Below are positions 1 through 7,153 of a stretch of DNA of 9,763 bases, piece after piece. Both the position numbers and the translations under genes were made by a program. The notes below the pieces were generated by a model. It saw only the letters and a list, made by a program, of their open reading frames with translations. It ran no database searches and was not told the origin of the DNA. The DNA is from Candidatus Sumerlaeota bacterium (lineage in GTDB: Bacteria > Sumerlaeota > Sumerlaeia > JADFCT01), in NCBI GenBank assembly GCA_026398575.1, contig JAPLSP010000117.1:1-9763 (forward strand), given 5' to 3'. Positions within the stretch are counted from its first letter, which is position 1, and each line of letters begins with the position of its first letter.

Positions 1-1713
1 TCAGGGCTGCCGCGTCCGGACAAGACCTGGCATTTCGGGCAAGCCTTCACCTTCACCGGACCGGGAACGCTCTGGATGGACAACTGCCGGATTTTCCGCT
101 ATGACCGCCCGGAGGACGCGGCAAAACTCTATACGCCCAACGCCACCGTGTTGGATGAATTGCTGAAGACCCAGCCTGCGACCGGACCCAAAGCCGCGCA
201 CCGCATCTGGTTCCTCAAGCGCGACGCCACCATGTCTTCCATCCTAAGCTGGCACGCCAATTCCTGCGTAAGCCCCGACTGGAACACAAGCGTGCGCGGC
301 GCAATGGACATGACGCTGCCGATGGGATTGATGTTTGATCTTTCCACGGGCGCCGACGCGCAATCGCGCATGACGCCATGGCTCGTGATGCAGCATATTC
401 TGCACAGCGAAGAGGACTGGCTGAATTTTATCGAGTACCTTGCCGCGCCCTACGATCCAAAGACGGATACGCCACAATCCAAGCCGTGGGCTTATCGGCG
501 CTATCAACAGCGAGGCGTGGGGACCCCTTGGACGGATGAGTTCGCCAGCATCATCCTCGAGTTCGGCAACGAGACCTGGCACAATGGCGTCTTCGACGAC
601 TGGCTGGGATTTCGCACCCGCAACGCCGTTCATCAAGGAGGCCGGGAATACGGCCTTTTCATGCGCTATCTGTGCGAGACGATGATGAAAAGCCCGTACT
701 GGAAGCCTCAGAACCTCGACAAGAAAATCCGCTTTGAGATGGGCGGCAACTACGATTGCCGGACGGACAAGGACGGTTCCATCCGGGGTTACGGCGAAGA
801 AGCGATGCAAGCAAATCCGTATGCCGCGATGGTGGGCCATGCCAACTACGTCGGCCCGAAGTGGGAAACCGGCGAGTATTCGGCGCGCAATTATGACGAT
901 CACGGCGTCCAGGAATGCCTGCTGAGCTGGCTGACCGGACCGCAAGCCAGTCAGATGAAAATGGGGCAGGCGCGCGATACGATCTCGAAATCGAATCATG
1001 ACTATGATATCGCAGCTTATGAAGGCGGCCCCGGCGGCTATGCCCTGCCGGGAAGGGCCGAGAAGGACCAGGTGGAGACCAACGAGAAATATGGCAAATC
1101 GCTGGCGCAGGCAGTCGGCGCCCTCGACGCATGGCTGTGCAGTTATCTCTATGGATGGACCTATCAATGCTTCCTGGGATACGGGCAGGGCAATCACTGG
1201 AACAGCCACACGCCTATCGCCGAAGGCTTCCGCCCTTGTCCGGCATGGCTGGCGCTCACGATGCGCAATCGCTTTGCCGGAGGCGATATGATCACGGTAA
1301 CGGAAAAGAGCGTCCCGTCGCTCGTGCGCAAAAGCAAAAAACAGGGAAAAGAAACCGCCGAGGATTATCCACTGATCGGATGCTATGCCTTCCGCGACGG
1401 CGCGAAATATTCCATCTTCGTCCTTTCGCGAAAGCTGGACGGCAAACACGATAACGCTGATTTCGGCGATGGCTACACGCCCGTCACGCTGCGCATGCCG
1501 TTTGCGAAGGCGGCAAAAATCACTCTTCATACGCTAGCCGGCGATCCGCGCAAGACCAACCGCGACGCGATGAATATCAATATCCAATCCAAGGACATTC
1601 CCGCCAGCGCGGTGAATGGCGGCATACTGGCGATCAACGAGCAGAGCGGCGGCGGCAAAGGCGGCATTCCGCCAGGGTCCATATTTTTGTATGTGATTGA
1701 TGCGGCGATATAG
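1..1713 (+). CDS. Putative glycoside hydrolase, clan GH-A-like, 5'-truncated by window edge
   Basis: The frame is open from base 1 to the TAG at 1711-1713 (570 codons), so the start and any signal peptide lie upstream. The first 35 or so residues, with GTLWMDN followed by CRIFRYD, resemble the last strands of a carbohydrate-binding jelly-roll. Next comes a probable TIM barrel. ILEFGNETWHNG carries a candidate acid/base Glu (codon 571-573) in the Asn-Glu context typical of clan GH-A. AAYEGGPGG carries a candidate nucleophile Glu (codon 1021-1023), 150 residues later, which fits barrel strands 4 and 7. The last 150 residues (YSIFVLSRK, then LAGDPRKTN) look like the C-terminal beta-sandwich of GH51/GH39/GH30-type enzymes. 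The likely role is hydrolysis of a plant or microbial polysaccharide outside the cytoplasm. The substrate and exact family are not recognised. A second hydrolase follows 33 bases downstream, so the two are probably co-transcribed. Confidence 0.8.
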   Translation, partial: SGLPRPDKTWHFGQAFTFTGPGTLWMDNCRIFRYDRPEDAAKLYTPNATVLDELLKTQPATGPKAAHRIWFLKRDATMSSILSWHANSCVSPDWNTSVRGAMDMTLPMGLMFDLSTGADAQSRMTPWLVMQHILHSEEDWLNFIEYLAAPYDPKTDTPQSKPWAYRRYQQRGVGTPWTDEFASIILEFGNETWHNGVFDDWLGFRTRNAVHQGGREYGLFMRYLCETMMKSPYWKPQNLDKKIRFEMGGNYDCRTDKDGSIRGYGEEAMQANPYAAMVGHANYVGPKWETGEYSARNYDDHGVQECLLSWLTGPQASQMKMGQARDTISKSNHDYDIAAYEGGPGGYALPGRAEKDQVETNEKYGKSLAQAVGALDAWLCSYLYGWTYQCFLGYGQGNHWNSHTPIAEGFRPCPAWLALTMRNRFAGGDMITVTEKSVPSLVRKSKKQGKETAEDYPLIGCYAFRDGAKYSIFVLSRKLDGKHDNADFGDGYTPVTLRMPFAKAAKITLHTLAGDPRKTNRDAMNINIQSKDIPASAVNGGILAINEQSGGGKGGIPPGSIFLYVIDAAI

Positions 1714-1733
1714 CGAGAGATTTATTTTGTTTT

Positions 1734-1738
1734 GGAGG
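1734..1738 (+). promoter_or_regulatory. Shine-Dalgarno GGAGG setting the start of the second hydrolase
   Basis: A perfect GGAGG lies 8 bases before the ATG at 1747. A TTG at 1732 is in the same frame but overlaps this motif and has no ribosome site of its own, so ATG 1747 is the preferred start. Confidence 0.8.
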
Positions 1739-1746
1739 ATAGCGCC

Positions 1747-4569
1747 ATGAAATATCACATTGACCCGACAATCCGGCGGGCATTCTGCCTCATTCTTCAG
1801 CCGCTTGCTATCTATGCCTTGATGTCTGCCCTCGCCGCCCCGGCTGCCGAGCAATGGAGCGCGATTGTTTCGCCGCAGAACTCGCTGGACATCGGATTCA
1901 TCAAGGACCAAACGCCCGTCTTCAAAATCGGGCTTGGCGGCTGGGGGCCCAAGTGGGCGTGGGTCGGCATCAGCGCGAAGGACAAGGCTACGGGAGACAA
2001 ACTCGTGACAGGCGCGCCCTTCGTGGTCAACAAGGCCAACGGCGAGGTCATTGACATCAAACTCCAGGCATGGAAGAGCGGTCCGAAGCAAATGACCCTT
2101 CGTTACGACCTCAGCGCAGCCAAAGACGTGCCCATCACCATGCTCATCGCCGGTCTCAGCCTGTCGAAGGAATTCGGCAAAGGCAAACTCACTCTGTTTC
2201 ATGCCGACGGACAGGAAAGCATAATGGACCTGTCCTTCAAGCGCGCGTCAAAACCCGCGATCACCAAAGCCACGCTCAACATTGAAAATGCCGGCGACGT
2301 GGCAATCGTGTTTGACCCGCCGTGCCCGATCTCATTCGACGGCGACATGCGCATCATGCTGGCTTCGGATGTCTTCAAGCAAAGCGCGCAGAGCATCGCG
2401 CTCACGCTGAATTTTCCGTCGGAGGTTGCCTTCCTGGCCAAGCAGGAGGATATGAACCGGCTCACCAAGACGCTCGCTGGTCCGAAATGGTTCGCGTTCA
2501 CGCCGTCGGATGATCTCAGCTCCAGCGTTATCGGCATGGAAGACTGGCTCGATAAGCCCGCCGGAAAGCGCGGCGGCGTGCGCATGACGGGCGACCACTT
2601 CCAGTTCGAGGATGGAACGCCCGTGAAATTCTGGGGCGTGAATCTTTCGTATGGAGGCGGTTGCGCTCCGGACAACAAAAGCGCCGAATTCACCGCCGCC
2701 CGCTATGCCAAGTACGGCGTCAACGCCGTGCGCCTGCACAAGTTCTCCTATCCCAAAAACCACATGGGCATCGGCGAAATCAACGACGCCACCCAGATGA
2801 CGCCGGATGGACTGGACCGGCTGGATTACTTCGCTTCGCAGATGAAGCAGCGCGGAGTCTATTTCGGTTGGTCGCACACGTTCGGCTTCTACGTCTGCCC
2901 GGGAAACCGCGCGCGCCTCGTCGCTTATGACGAAATCGAAAAGAACCTCAAGGGAAACACTTACGCTTTCATCCACTTCGCCGAAGACGTGCAGGACCTG
3001 ATGATCGAGATGGTCGTCAATCTGTTGAAGCATAAAAATCCCCACACCGGTTTGGCCTACGCCGAAGAGCCTGCGCTCTCGTTCATCGAACTGCAAAATG
3101 AAGACGACATCTTTTTCTACACCTCCGAGAAGGCGTTCAACTCCTGCCCGACTTATCGAAAGCTGTTTATCGAACGCTTCTGCGACTGGCTCAAATCAAA
3201 ATACAGTTCCGATGAAAAACTGAACAGAGCCTGGTCCGGCGCGTTGAAATCCGATGAGAACCTGACTGCGAAAAACATCGTCCCGCAGACGAATCCCTGG
3301 TTCTTCGGCGATGACAACTTGCCCCAACAAAAAGGCGGCTCGCGCCAGCGCCTGCTCGATACGGCGCAATTTCTTCACGAAGCACAAAACAAGTTTTACA
3401 CCAAGTTCGTGAAAGCCATCCGCGACGCGGGCTACAAAGGGCCGATCTGCGGTTCACCCTGGCAGGCGCCGTCCATGCTCCCCCACTACTATAATCTGCG
3501 GTCCGACTACCTGGCCGGCTATATTGACCGCCATAACTACTTCGGCGGCGGCCTCTTTGACTCCATGCTCGCCAAGCCGGGCAGCGGGTATTTCTCCAGC
3601 GGCATGCAGCAGGTCGCCGACCGACCGTTCGGGCTCAGCGAATGGATACACGTTTATCCGTCTCTCTACAGCGCCGAAGGGCTGGCGATCATCGCGGCCT
3701 ACGGCATGGGTTTGCAGGGTTGGGACGCCTCGTATGAATTCCAATCGCAATCGGCCAAGCGCATGTTCAGCGACCGCGCCGGCTGGCCGCCGTGGGGCGT
3801 ATGGGAGGCCGACGTCCCAACGCAATTGGGCCAGTACCCCGCGCTGGCGCGCATGATCTATCGCGGCGACGTGAAAGAATCCGAAGTGATCTCCACGCGG
3901 CGCGTGAGCATGGAAGAGATGATCGCCGGCAATTTTTCTTTTTCCGATAAAGTCACCCAACAGGGCGACATCAAATCTTTCGGCGGAAGCGTGCCGCCCG
4001 AAGCGCTTGCCGCCGGACGCGTCGTCGTCGAATTCACCGACAAGCCGCAACCGTCCACGTTCCCCGACATGGCGAAATATCGCGCTGGCTCGGCGATTCA
4101 ATCCGCAACCAAGCAGCTGGTTTGGGATACCGATGGGAAAGGCTATTTCACCATCAATACGCCGGGGACAAAAGGCGTCGTGGGATTCGCCGAAGGCAAG
4201 TCGCTCGCGCTCGGCGACGTCACGATCAACGCCGCCTGCCCCTATGCTTCGATCCTGCTGACGGCATTGGACAAGGGCGGCACGCTGGCCAATGCAAAGA
4301 GCGCGCTCCTGTGCGCCGTGGCGCGTAACTGCAATTCCGGCTTCCAGTATTTCGCAATTGACCTGAAGACGCTGGAAAACGGCAAAGGGCCGATCCTTCT
4401 GGAACCCGTCAAAGCCACTATCACAATCGCCGGCCGCGCCGTATCGGCGGTGAATATCCTGGACCACAATGGCCGTCGCACGGGCGCCACACTGCCCGTG
4501 AATGATGGCCGATTCGACATTGACGGCGCAAAGGACAAGACTTTGTACTACGAGATCACATTCAAGTAA
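1747..4569 (+). CDS. Secreted glycoside hydrolase-like protein (clan GH-A TIM barrel, GH5-like), about 940 aa
   Basis: The N-terminus is a typical Sec signal: RR at 10-11, a hydrophobic stretch to about residue 30, and an Ala-rich cleavage region near ALAAPAA. Residues 40-230 look like a beta-rich accessory domain. FEDGTPVKFWGVNLSYGG (about 288-304) is the usual entry into a GH5/clan-A barrel. NAVRLHKF (326-333) supplies the conserved strand-2 Arg. SFIELQNEDD places a candidate acid/base Glu at 452, and FGLSEWIHVYPS a candidate nucleophile Glu at 632. The C-terminal 200 residues (YFTINTPGTKGVVGF, then SILLTALDKGG) form a beta-sandwich of a kind I associate with large hydrolases of PVC-type bacteria. 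The protein is probably exported and acts on a polysaccharide whose identity cannot be read from sequence. It follows another hydrolase after 33 bases, suggesting one operon. The stop is 6 bases before the inverted heptamer element. Confidence 0.85.
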   Translation: MKYHIDPTIRRAFCLILQPLAIYALMSALAAPAAEQWSAIVSPQNSLDIGFIKDQTPVFKIGLGGWGPKWAWVGISAKDKATGDKLVTGAPFVVNKANGEVIDIKLQAWKSGPKQMTLRYDLSAAKDVPITMLIAGLSLSKEFGKGKLTLFHADGQESIMDLSFKRASKPAITKATLNIENAGDVAIVFDPPCPISFDGDMRIMLASDVFKQSAQSIALTLNFPSEVAFLAKQEDMNRLTKTLAGPKWFAFTPSDDLSSSVIGMEDWLDKPAGKRGGVRMTGDHFQFEDGTPVKFWGVNLSYGGGCAPDNKSAEFTAARYAKYGVNAVRLHKFSYPKNHMGIGEINDATQMTPDGLDRLDYFASQMKQRGVYFGWSHTFGFYVCPGNRARLVAYDEIEKNLKGNTYAFIHFAEDVQDLMIEMVVNLLKHKNPHTGLAYAEEPALSFIELQNEDDIFFYTSEKAFNSCPTYRKLFIERFCDWLKSKYSSDEKLNRAWSGALKSDENLTAKNIVPQTNPWFFGDDNLPQQKGGSRQRLLDTAQFLHEAQNKFYTKFVKAIRDAGYKGPICGSPWQAPSMLPHYYNLRSDYLAGYIDRHNYFGGGLFDSMLAKPGSGYFSSGMQQVADRPFGLSEWIHVYPSLYSAEGLAIIAAYGMGLQGWDASYEFQSQSAKRMFSDRAGWPPWGVWEADVPTQLGQYPALARMIYRGDVKESEVISTRRVSMEEMIAGNFSFSDKVTQQGDIKSFGGSVPPEALAAGRVVVEFTDKPQPSTFPDMAKYRAGSAIQSATKQLVWDTDGKGYFTINTPGTKGVVGFAEGKSLALGDVTINAACPYASILLTALDKGGTLANAKSALLCAVARNCNSGFQYFAIDLKTLENGKGPILLEPVKATITIAGRAVSAVNILDHNGRRTGATLPVNDGRFDIDGAKDKTLYYEITFK

Positions 4570-4575
4570 GAGCAT

Positions 4576-4714
4576 AATGTAAAATGTAAATTGTAGAATG
4601 AGAAATGCAAAATGACAACCGAGCCTGGTAACAGCATTACGCAGCCCCGTGTCACTTGCCTGCCGCGCGCAATCTCATTTTCAATTTCTCATTTCTCACA
4701 TTACATTTTACATT
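4576..4714. repeat. Inverted element with two arms of six heptamers around a 55-bp core
   Basis: The left arm (4576-4617) reads as six 7-bp units: AATGTAA, AATGTAA, ATTGTAG, AATGAGA, AATGCAA, AATGACA. The right arm (4673-4714), read on the minus strand from its outer end, is AATGTAA, AATGTAA, TGTGAGA, AATGAGA, AATTGAA, AATGAGA. Arms match at 34 of 42 positions, and the outer 14 bp are perfect. The core (4618-4672) is GC-richer and holds nothing I recognise. The element fills the gap between convergent genes, and the right arm encodes the final Met and TAA of the minus-strand gene. Each transcript would read a purine-rich arm, then its complement, so a long hairpin could form in both RNAs. A role as a two-way transcript end is possible, but the stem is AT-rich and no clean U-tract follows. 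Confidence 0.8.
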
Positions 4715-5817
4715 GAGGGACGCGGCGCCTTGCCCGCCAGATGATATGCCCACGCGCCGGCGGCGCGATAGAGCGATTGAATCTCAGGATCGGCGGATTG
4801 GAGGGCGGCGAGATGCCGTTCAATGGTGGCCGAGTCGCCGCGCGCAATCGGGCCGGTCAGGGCGGCGCCAGGGCCAAGCGTGACGATATTGTCGAGCGTT
4901 GCGGACATGATCGGAGCGAAGGCCTGGAGGGCAGTTTCGCGAGGGATGCCAGCGCGCTCGGCCATCTCAAACGCCGCATCGGCCAGCGCGGTCATATAAT
5001 TGCAGGCCATCACGGCGGCGATATGATAATAGATTTTGTTTTCCGCGTTGATCCGCGCAAAGCGACAGCCAAGCGCGCCGGCGAGTTGCTTAAGGACCTT
5101 CAGCGCCGCTTCATCGCCCTCGCAAAAACACCAGGCCCCCGGCAACCGCGCGATAGCCGCTTCGGGCGTGGGGAAGGTTTGCAGCGGATGGAAGGAAGCG
5201 ATGAAGATCGGGATTCGGGGCTCGGGGCTCGGGATTCGGGGCTCGAAACTCGAAACTCGAAACTCGGAACTTTGTGTTGGGAACTCGAAACTCGAAACTC
5301 GGAACTCGGAACTTTGTGTTGGTGACTCGGAACTCGGAACTCGGAACTTGGAACTCAAGCCTCGCGCGGAGGCGAGGATGCTGCTATCGAGAGCGCCGGA
5401 ACAATGCGCGACGATGGCGCCCTGCGCAAAAGCGCCTTCTTGGGCAAGCTCAGCACAAACGCTCTCAATAGCGTTGTCACTGACGGTCAGCAGGATAAGC
5501 TGTCCCAAACGGGCAGCCTCAGCCAGCGAAAAGGCAGGTATCCGGCGCCCCTCTTCCTTTGATCCGCCCTGAGAGCCTTCGACGCAGCGCCCGCCTTCCC
5601 GCGATTGGCTCTGATAGCTTTCGATGCAGCCCCCGCCTGCCCGCGATTCGCTTTGACAGTTTTCAAAGCTTTCAATGTATCGCGCCGCCGCTTCAGCCGC
5701 CTCGCGGCGCCGTCCCCCAACAGCGGCAATCGGCCATCCAGCCCGCCGCGCCAGGGCGCCAATAGCCGTCCCCACCTTGCCAGGACCAAGTATCGAGATA
5801 GCCGGATAAGAGTTCAC
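4708..5817 (-). CDS. Rossmann-like / DUF2520 domain protein with two repeat insertions
   Basis: AISILGPGKVGTAIG (residues 6-20) is a GxGxxG dinucleotide-binding loop. IVAHCSGALDSS (135-146) and ASFHPLQTFP (207-216) are hallmark stretches of the Rossmann plus DUF2520 family, relatives of F420-dependent NADP reductases. NKIYYHIAAVMACNYM (260-275) begins the helical DUF2520 half. The protein is probably a cytoplasmic NAD(P)-dependent oxidoreductase; its substrate is unknown. At 369 residues it is about 90 longer than I expect. The surplus is two insertions: residues about 51-91, made of 42-bp coding repeats, and residues 155-203, exactly 21 heptamers. Without them it would be about 279 residues. 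The start is GTG at 5817: an in-frame TGA lies two codons upstream and the next candidate start would destroy the nucleotide loop. No Shine-Dalgarno is visible, and a 10-bp repeat array lies just upstream. The last Met and TAA stop lie in a heptamer arm. The aminotransferase gene lies directly upstream on the same strand. Confidence 0.85.
   Translation of the reverse strand: MNSYPAISILGPGKVGTAIGALARRAGWPIAAVGGRRREAAEAAARYIESFENCQSESRAGGGCIESYQSQSREGGRCVEGSQGGSKEEGRRIPAFSLAEAARLGQLILLTVSDNAIESVCAELAQEGAFAQGAIVAHCSGALDSSILASARGLSSKFRVPSSESPTQSSEFRVSSFEFPTQSSEFRVSSFEPRIPSPEPRIPIFIASFHPLQTFPTPEAAIARLPGAWCFCEGDEAALKVLKQLAGALGCRFARINAENKIYYHIAAVMACNYMTALADAAFEMAERAGIPRETALQAFAPIMSATLDNIVTLGPGAALTGPIARGDSATIERHLAALQSADPEIQSLYRAAGAWAYHLAGKAPRPSM
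5209..5355. repeat. Heptamer array, 21 phased units, inside the DUF2520 coding sequence
   Basis: Starting at 5209 the plus strand divides into 21 consecutive 7-bp units with no phase slip. Units are mainly CGGAACT and CGAAACT, with CGGGATT and CGGGGCT at the left end and two TTGTGTT units (5272 and 5314). The TTGTGTT units and their neighbours recur after exactly 42 bp, giving a six-heptamer higher-order repeat. The array is 147 bp, or 49 codons, and coincides exactly with residues 155-203 of the minus-strand gene, where it encodes Ser/Phe/Arg/Pro-rich heptapeptides such as SSEFRVS. It sits between the HCSGAL and HPLQTF motifs, which are close together in ordinary family members as I know them. 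Confidence 0.95.
5546..5669. repeat. 42-bp tandem repeat inside the DUF2520 coding sequence
   Basis: Two full copies (5571-5612 and 5613-5654) match at 35 of 42 positions. A partial decayed copy precedes them (5546-5570, about 17 of 25 matching), and the first 15 bases of a further copy follow (5655-5669). The array encodes 14-residue units rich in Gly, Ser, Arg and Glu (for example CQSESRAGGGCIE, then YQSQSREGGRCVE) at about residues 51-91, within the N-terminal Rossmann half. The 42-bp period equals the higher-order period of the heptamer array in the same gene, but I see no internal 7-bp periodicity here. Confidence 0.85.
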
Positions 5818-5828
5818 AGTTCATGCCA

Positions 5829-5928
5829 GTCCGTGCAGGTCCGTGCAGGTCCGTGCAGGTCCGTGTAGGTCCGCGTCAGTCCGTGTAAGTCCGTGTAGGT
5901 CCGTGTAAGTCCGTGTCAGTCCGTGCCG
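5829..5928. repeat. Decamer tandem array, 10 phased units, between two minus-strand genes
   Basis: Ten 10-bp units start at 5829 with no phase slip. The core is GTCCGTG followed by a variable triplet (CAG, TAG, TAA, TCA, CCG); the unit at 5869 has GTCCGCG. The first three units are identical. The array begins in the 3' end of the aminotransferase gene, where it encodes its last residues (GTD) and the TGA stop (5916-5918). It then fills almost the whole 98-bp gap to the GTG start of the next gene. There is no spacer between units, so it is not a CRISPR array. Confidence 0.95.
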
Positions 5929-7121
5929 CTCTTCAAAACTTCCGCCACGGCTTGCGTCAGCCGCGGCATGTTGGCAGGCGTCATGCCGGCGACGTTGATG
6001 CGCCCGGATTTGACCATGTAGATTGAATATTTTTCGCGCAACGCCGCCACCTGCTTTTCCGTCAATCCCGAAAAAGAGAACATGCCGTTCTGTCGCGTGA
6101 TGAATGAAAAATCAGTCTTCACGCCCGCGGCTTTGAGAGAGCTCACAAACAAATCCCGCATCTGGCGAATCCGGAGGCGGATTTCTTTGACCTCTTCTTC
6201 CCACTCGGCTCTCAACGCCGGATTTCCAAGGATCGTCGAGATGATCAGCGCGCCATGCGCGGGCGGATTCGAATAGTTCTGGCGTATCTTGATCTTGATG
6301 TGGCTGAAAGCGGCTTTGGCCGCCTCGGCGCCCGCGGCGATCAGGGTCAAGGCGCCCACGCGTTCATTGTAAAGGCCGAAATTCTTTGAGAAGGAACTGC
6401 AGACGATTGCCTCGGGAACCGCGTCGCACAGCGCGCGCACGCCCGCCGCGTCTTCCTCGATGCCCGCCGCCAACCCTTGATAGGCGAAGTCCACCAGCGG
6501 AAATATGCCGCGTTCCTTGACGCGCGCGGCAAGTTTTTTCCACTGATCGAGCATGAGGTCGTTGCCCGTCGGATTGTGACAGCATCCGTGAATTAACAGG
6601 ACGTCCTCCGCCGGGATTTGCCCGACAGATTCATACATCTTTTCAAAGTCAATATCTTTGCGGACGGCGTCGTAATAAGGATACGCCTTGACCTTCAATC
6701 CCGCCGCTCCAAAAATGCCGTTGTGGTTCGGCCAGGTCGGATCGCTGACCCAGACCGTGGCGTCGGGGCGGATGCCGCGAAGGAATTCCCCCGCGACGCG
6801 CAGCGCCCCGGAGCCGCCCGGCGTATGAGCCGTGACCGTGCGCCCGGAAAGAACGATCGGACTCCCCTCGCCGAGAACGAGCGTTTGCACGCATTTGCCA
6901 TATTCCGGCGATCCGGAGATGGGCGCGTAGTTCTTCGTCGTTTCGCATTCGACCAGAATCCGCTCGGCTTTCTTGACCGTACGCATGACCGGCGTGCGGC
7001 CTTTTTCATCCTGGAACACACCGACTCCCAGATTGATTTTTTGCGGATTCGGATCTTCTTTGAACGCCTCGGTCAATCCCAGGATCGGATCGGGCGGGGC
7101 CATCTGAAGCTTGTCGAACAT
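5916..7121 (-). CDS. aspC: Aspartate/aromatic aminotransferase, class I (AspC/TyrB type)
   Basis: This PLP enzyme transfers an amino group between aspartate or an aromatic amino acid and 2-oxoglutarate in the cytoplasm. At 401 residues it is the normal length for the I-alpha family. Visible landmarks: the N-terminal LGVGVFQDEKGRTPV; NYAPISG with the conserved Tyr 65; TPGGSGALR (100-108) for cofactor phosphate; DPTWPNH with the ring-stacking Trp 130; HNPTG (182-186); the Asp 211 and Tyr 214 pair in VDFAYQG; the Schiff-base Lys 246 in SSFSKNFGLYNERVG; Arg 254; IRQNYSNPPAHGA with Arg 280, the side-chain carboxylate ligand position; and SGRINVAGM with Arg 374 for the alpha-carboxylate. No key residue is missing. 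The ATG at 7121 has AGAAAGG 9 bases upstream. AspC and TyrB cannot be told apart here. The final residues and stop lie in the decamer array, and a DUF2520 gene follows. Confidence 0.95.
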   Translation of the reverse strand: MFDKLQMAPPDPILGLTEAFKEDPNPQKINLGVGVFQDEKGRTPVMRTVKKAERILVECETTKNYAPISGSPEYGKCVQTLVLGEGSPIVLSGRTVTAHTPGGSGALRVAGEFLRGIRPDATVWVSDPTWPNHNGIFGAAGLKVKAYPYYDAVRKDIDFEKMYESVGQIPAEDVLLIHGCCHNPTGNDLMLDQWKKLAARVKERGIFPLVDFAYQGLAAGIEEDAAGVRALCDAVPEAIVCSSFSKNFGLYNERVGALTLIAAGAEAAKAAFSHIKIKIRQNYSNPPAHGALIISTILGNPALRAEWEEEVKEIRLRIRQMRDLFVSSLKAAGVKTDFSFITRQNGMFSFSGLTEKQVAALREKYSIYMVKSGRINVAGMTPANMPRLTQAVAEVLKSGTD

Positions 7122-7153
7122 GATGGGGCGCCTTTCTCGCGCTTAAGGTATGG

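Noticed and set aside
244..1530. Long open frame of 428 codons on the minus strand
   Set aside because: It lies wholly opposite the first hydrolase, whose catalytic motifs are clear. Its translation is Arg/Ala/His-rich without a recognisable domain, as expected for the reverse strand of a GC-rich gene.
3454..4575. Long open frame of 373 codons on the minus strand
   Set aside because: It is antisense to the C-terminal third of the second hydrolase and shows no family motif.
4576..4714. Standard rho-independent terminator or insertion sequence
   Set aside because: The stem is AT-rich, the loop is 55 bases and no clean U-tract follows. There is no room for a transposase, and I could not identify target-site duplications.
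4741..5325. Plus-strand frame with repeated ELGTRNSK-like peptides
   Set aside because: It is antisense to the DUF2520 gene; its repeated peptide is only the heptamer array read on the other strand.
5487..5789. Minus-strand frame with KANRGQAGAASKAI repeats
   Set aside because: It is an alternative frame of the 42-bp repeat region within the DUF2520 gene; the other frame carries the Rossmann motif.
5829..5928. CRISPR array
   Set aside because: Units are 10 bp and directly adjacent without spacers, and no cas gene is present.
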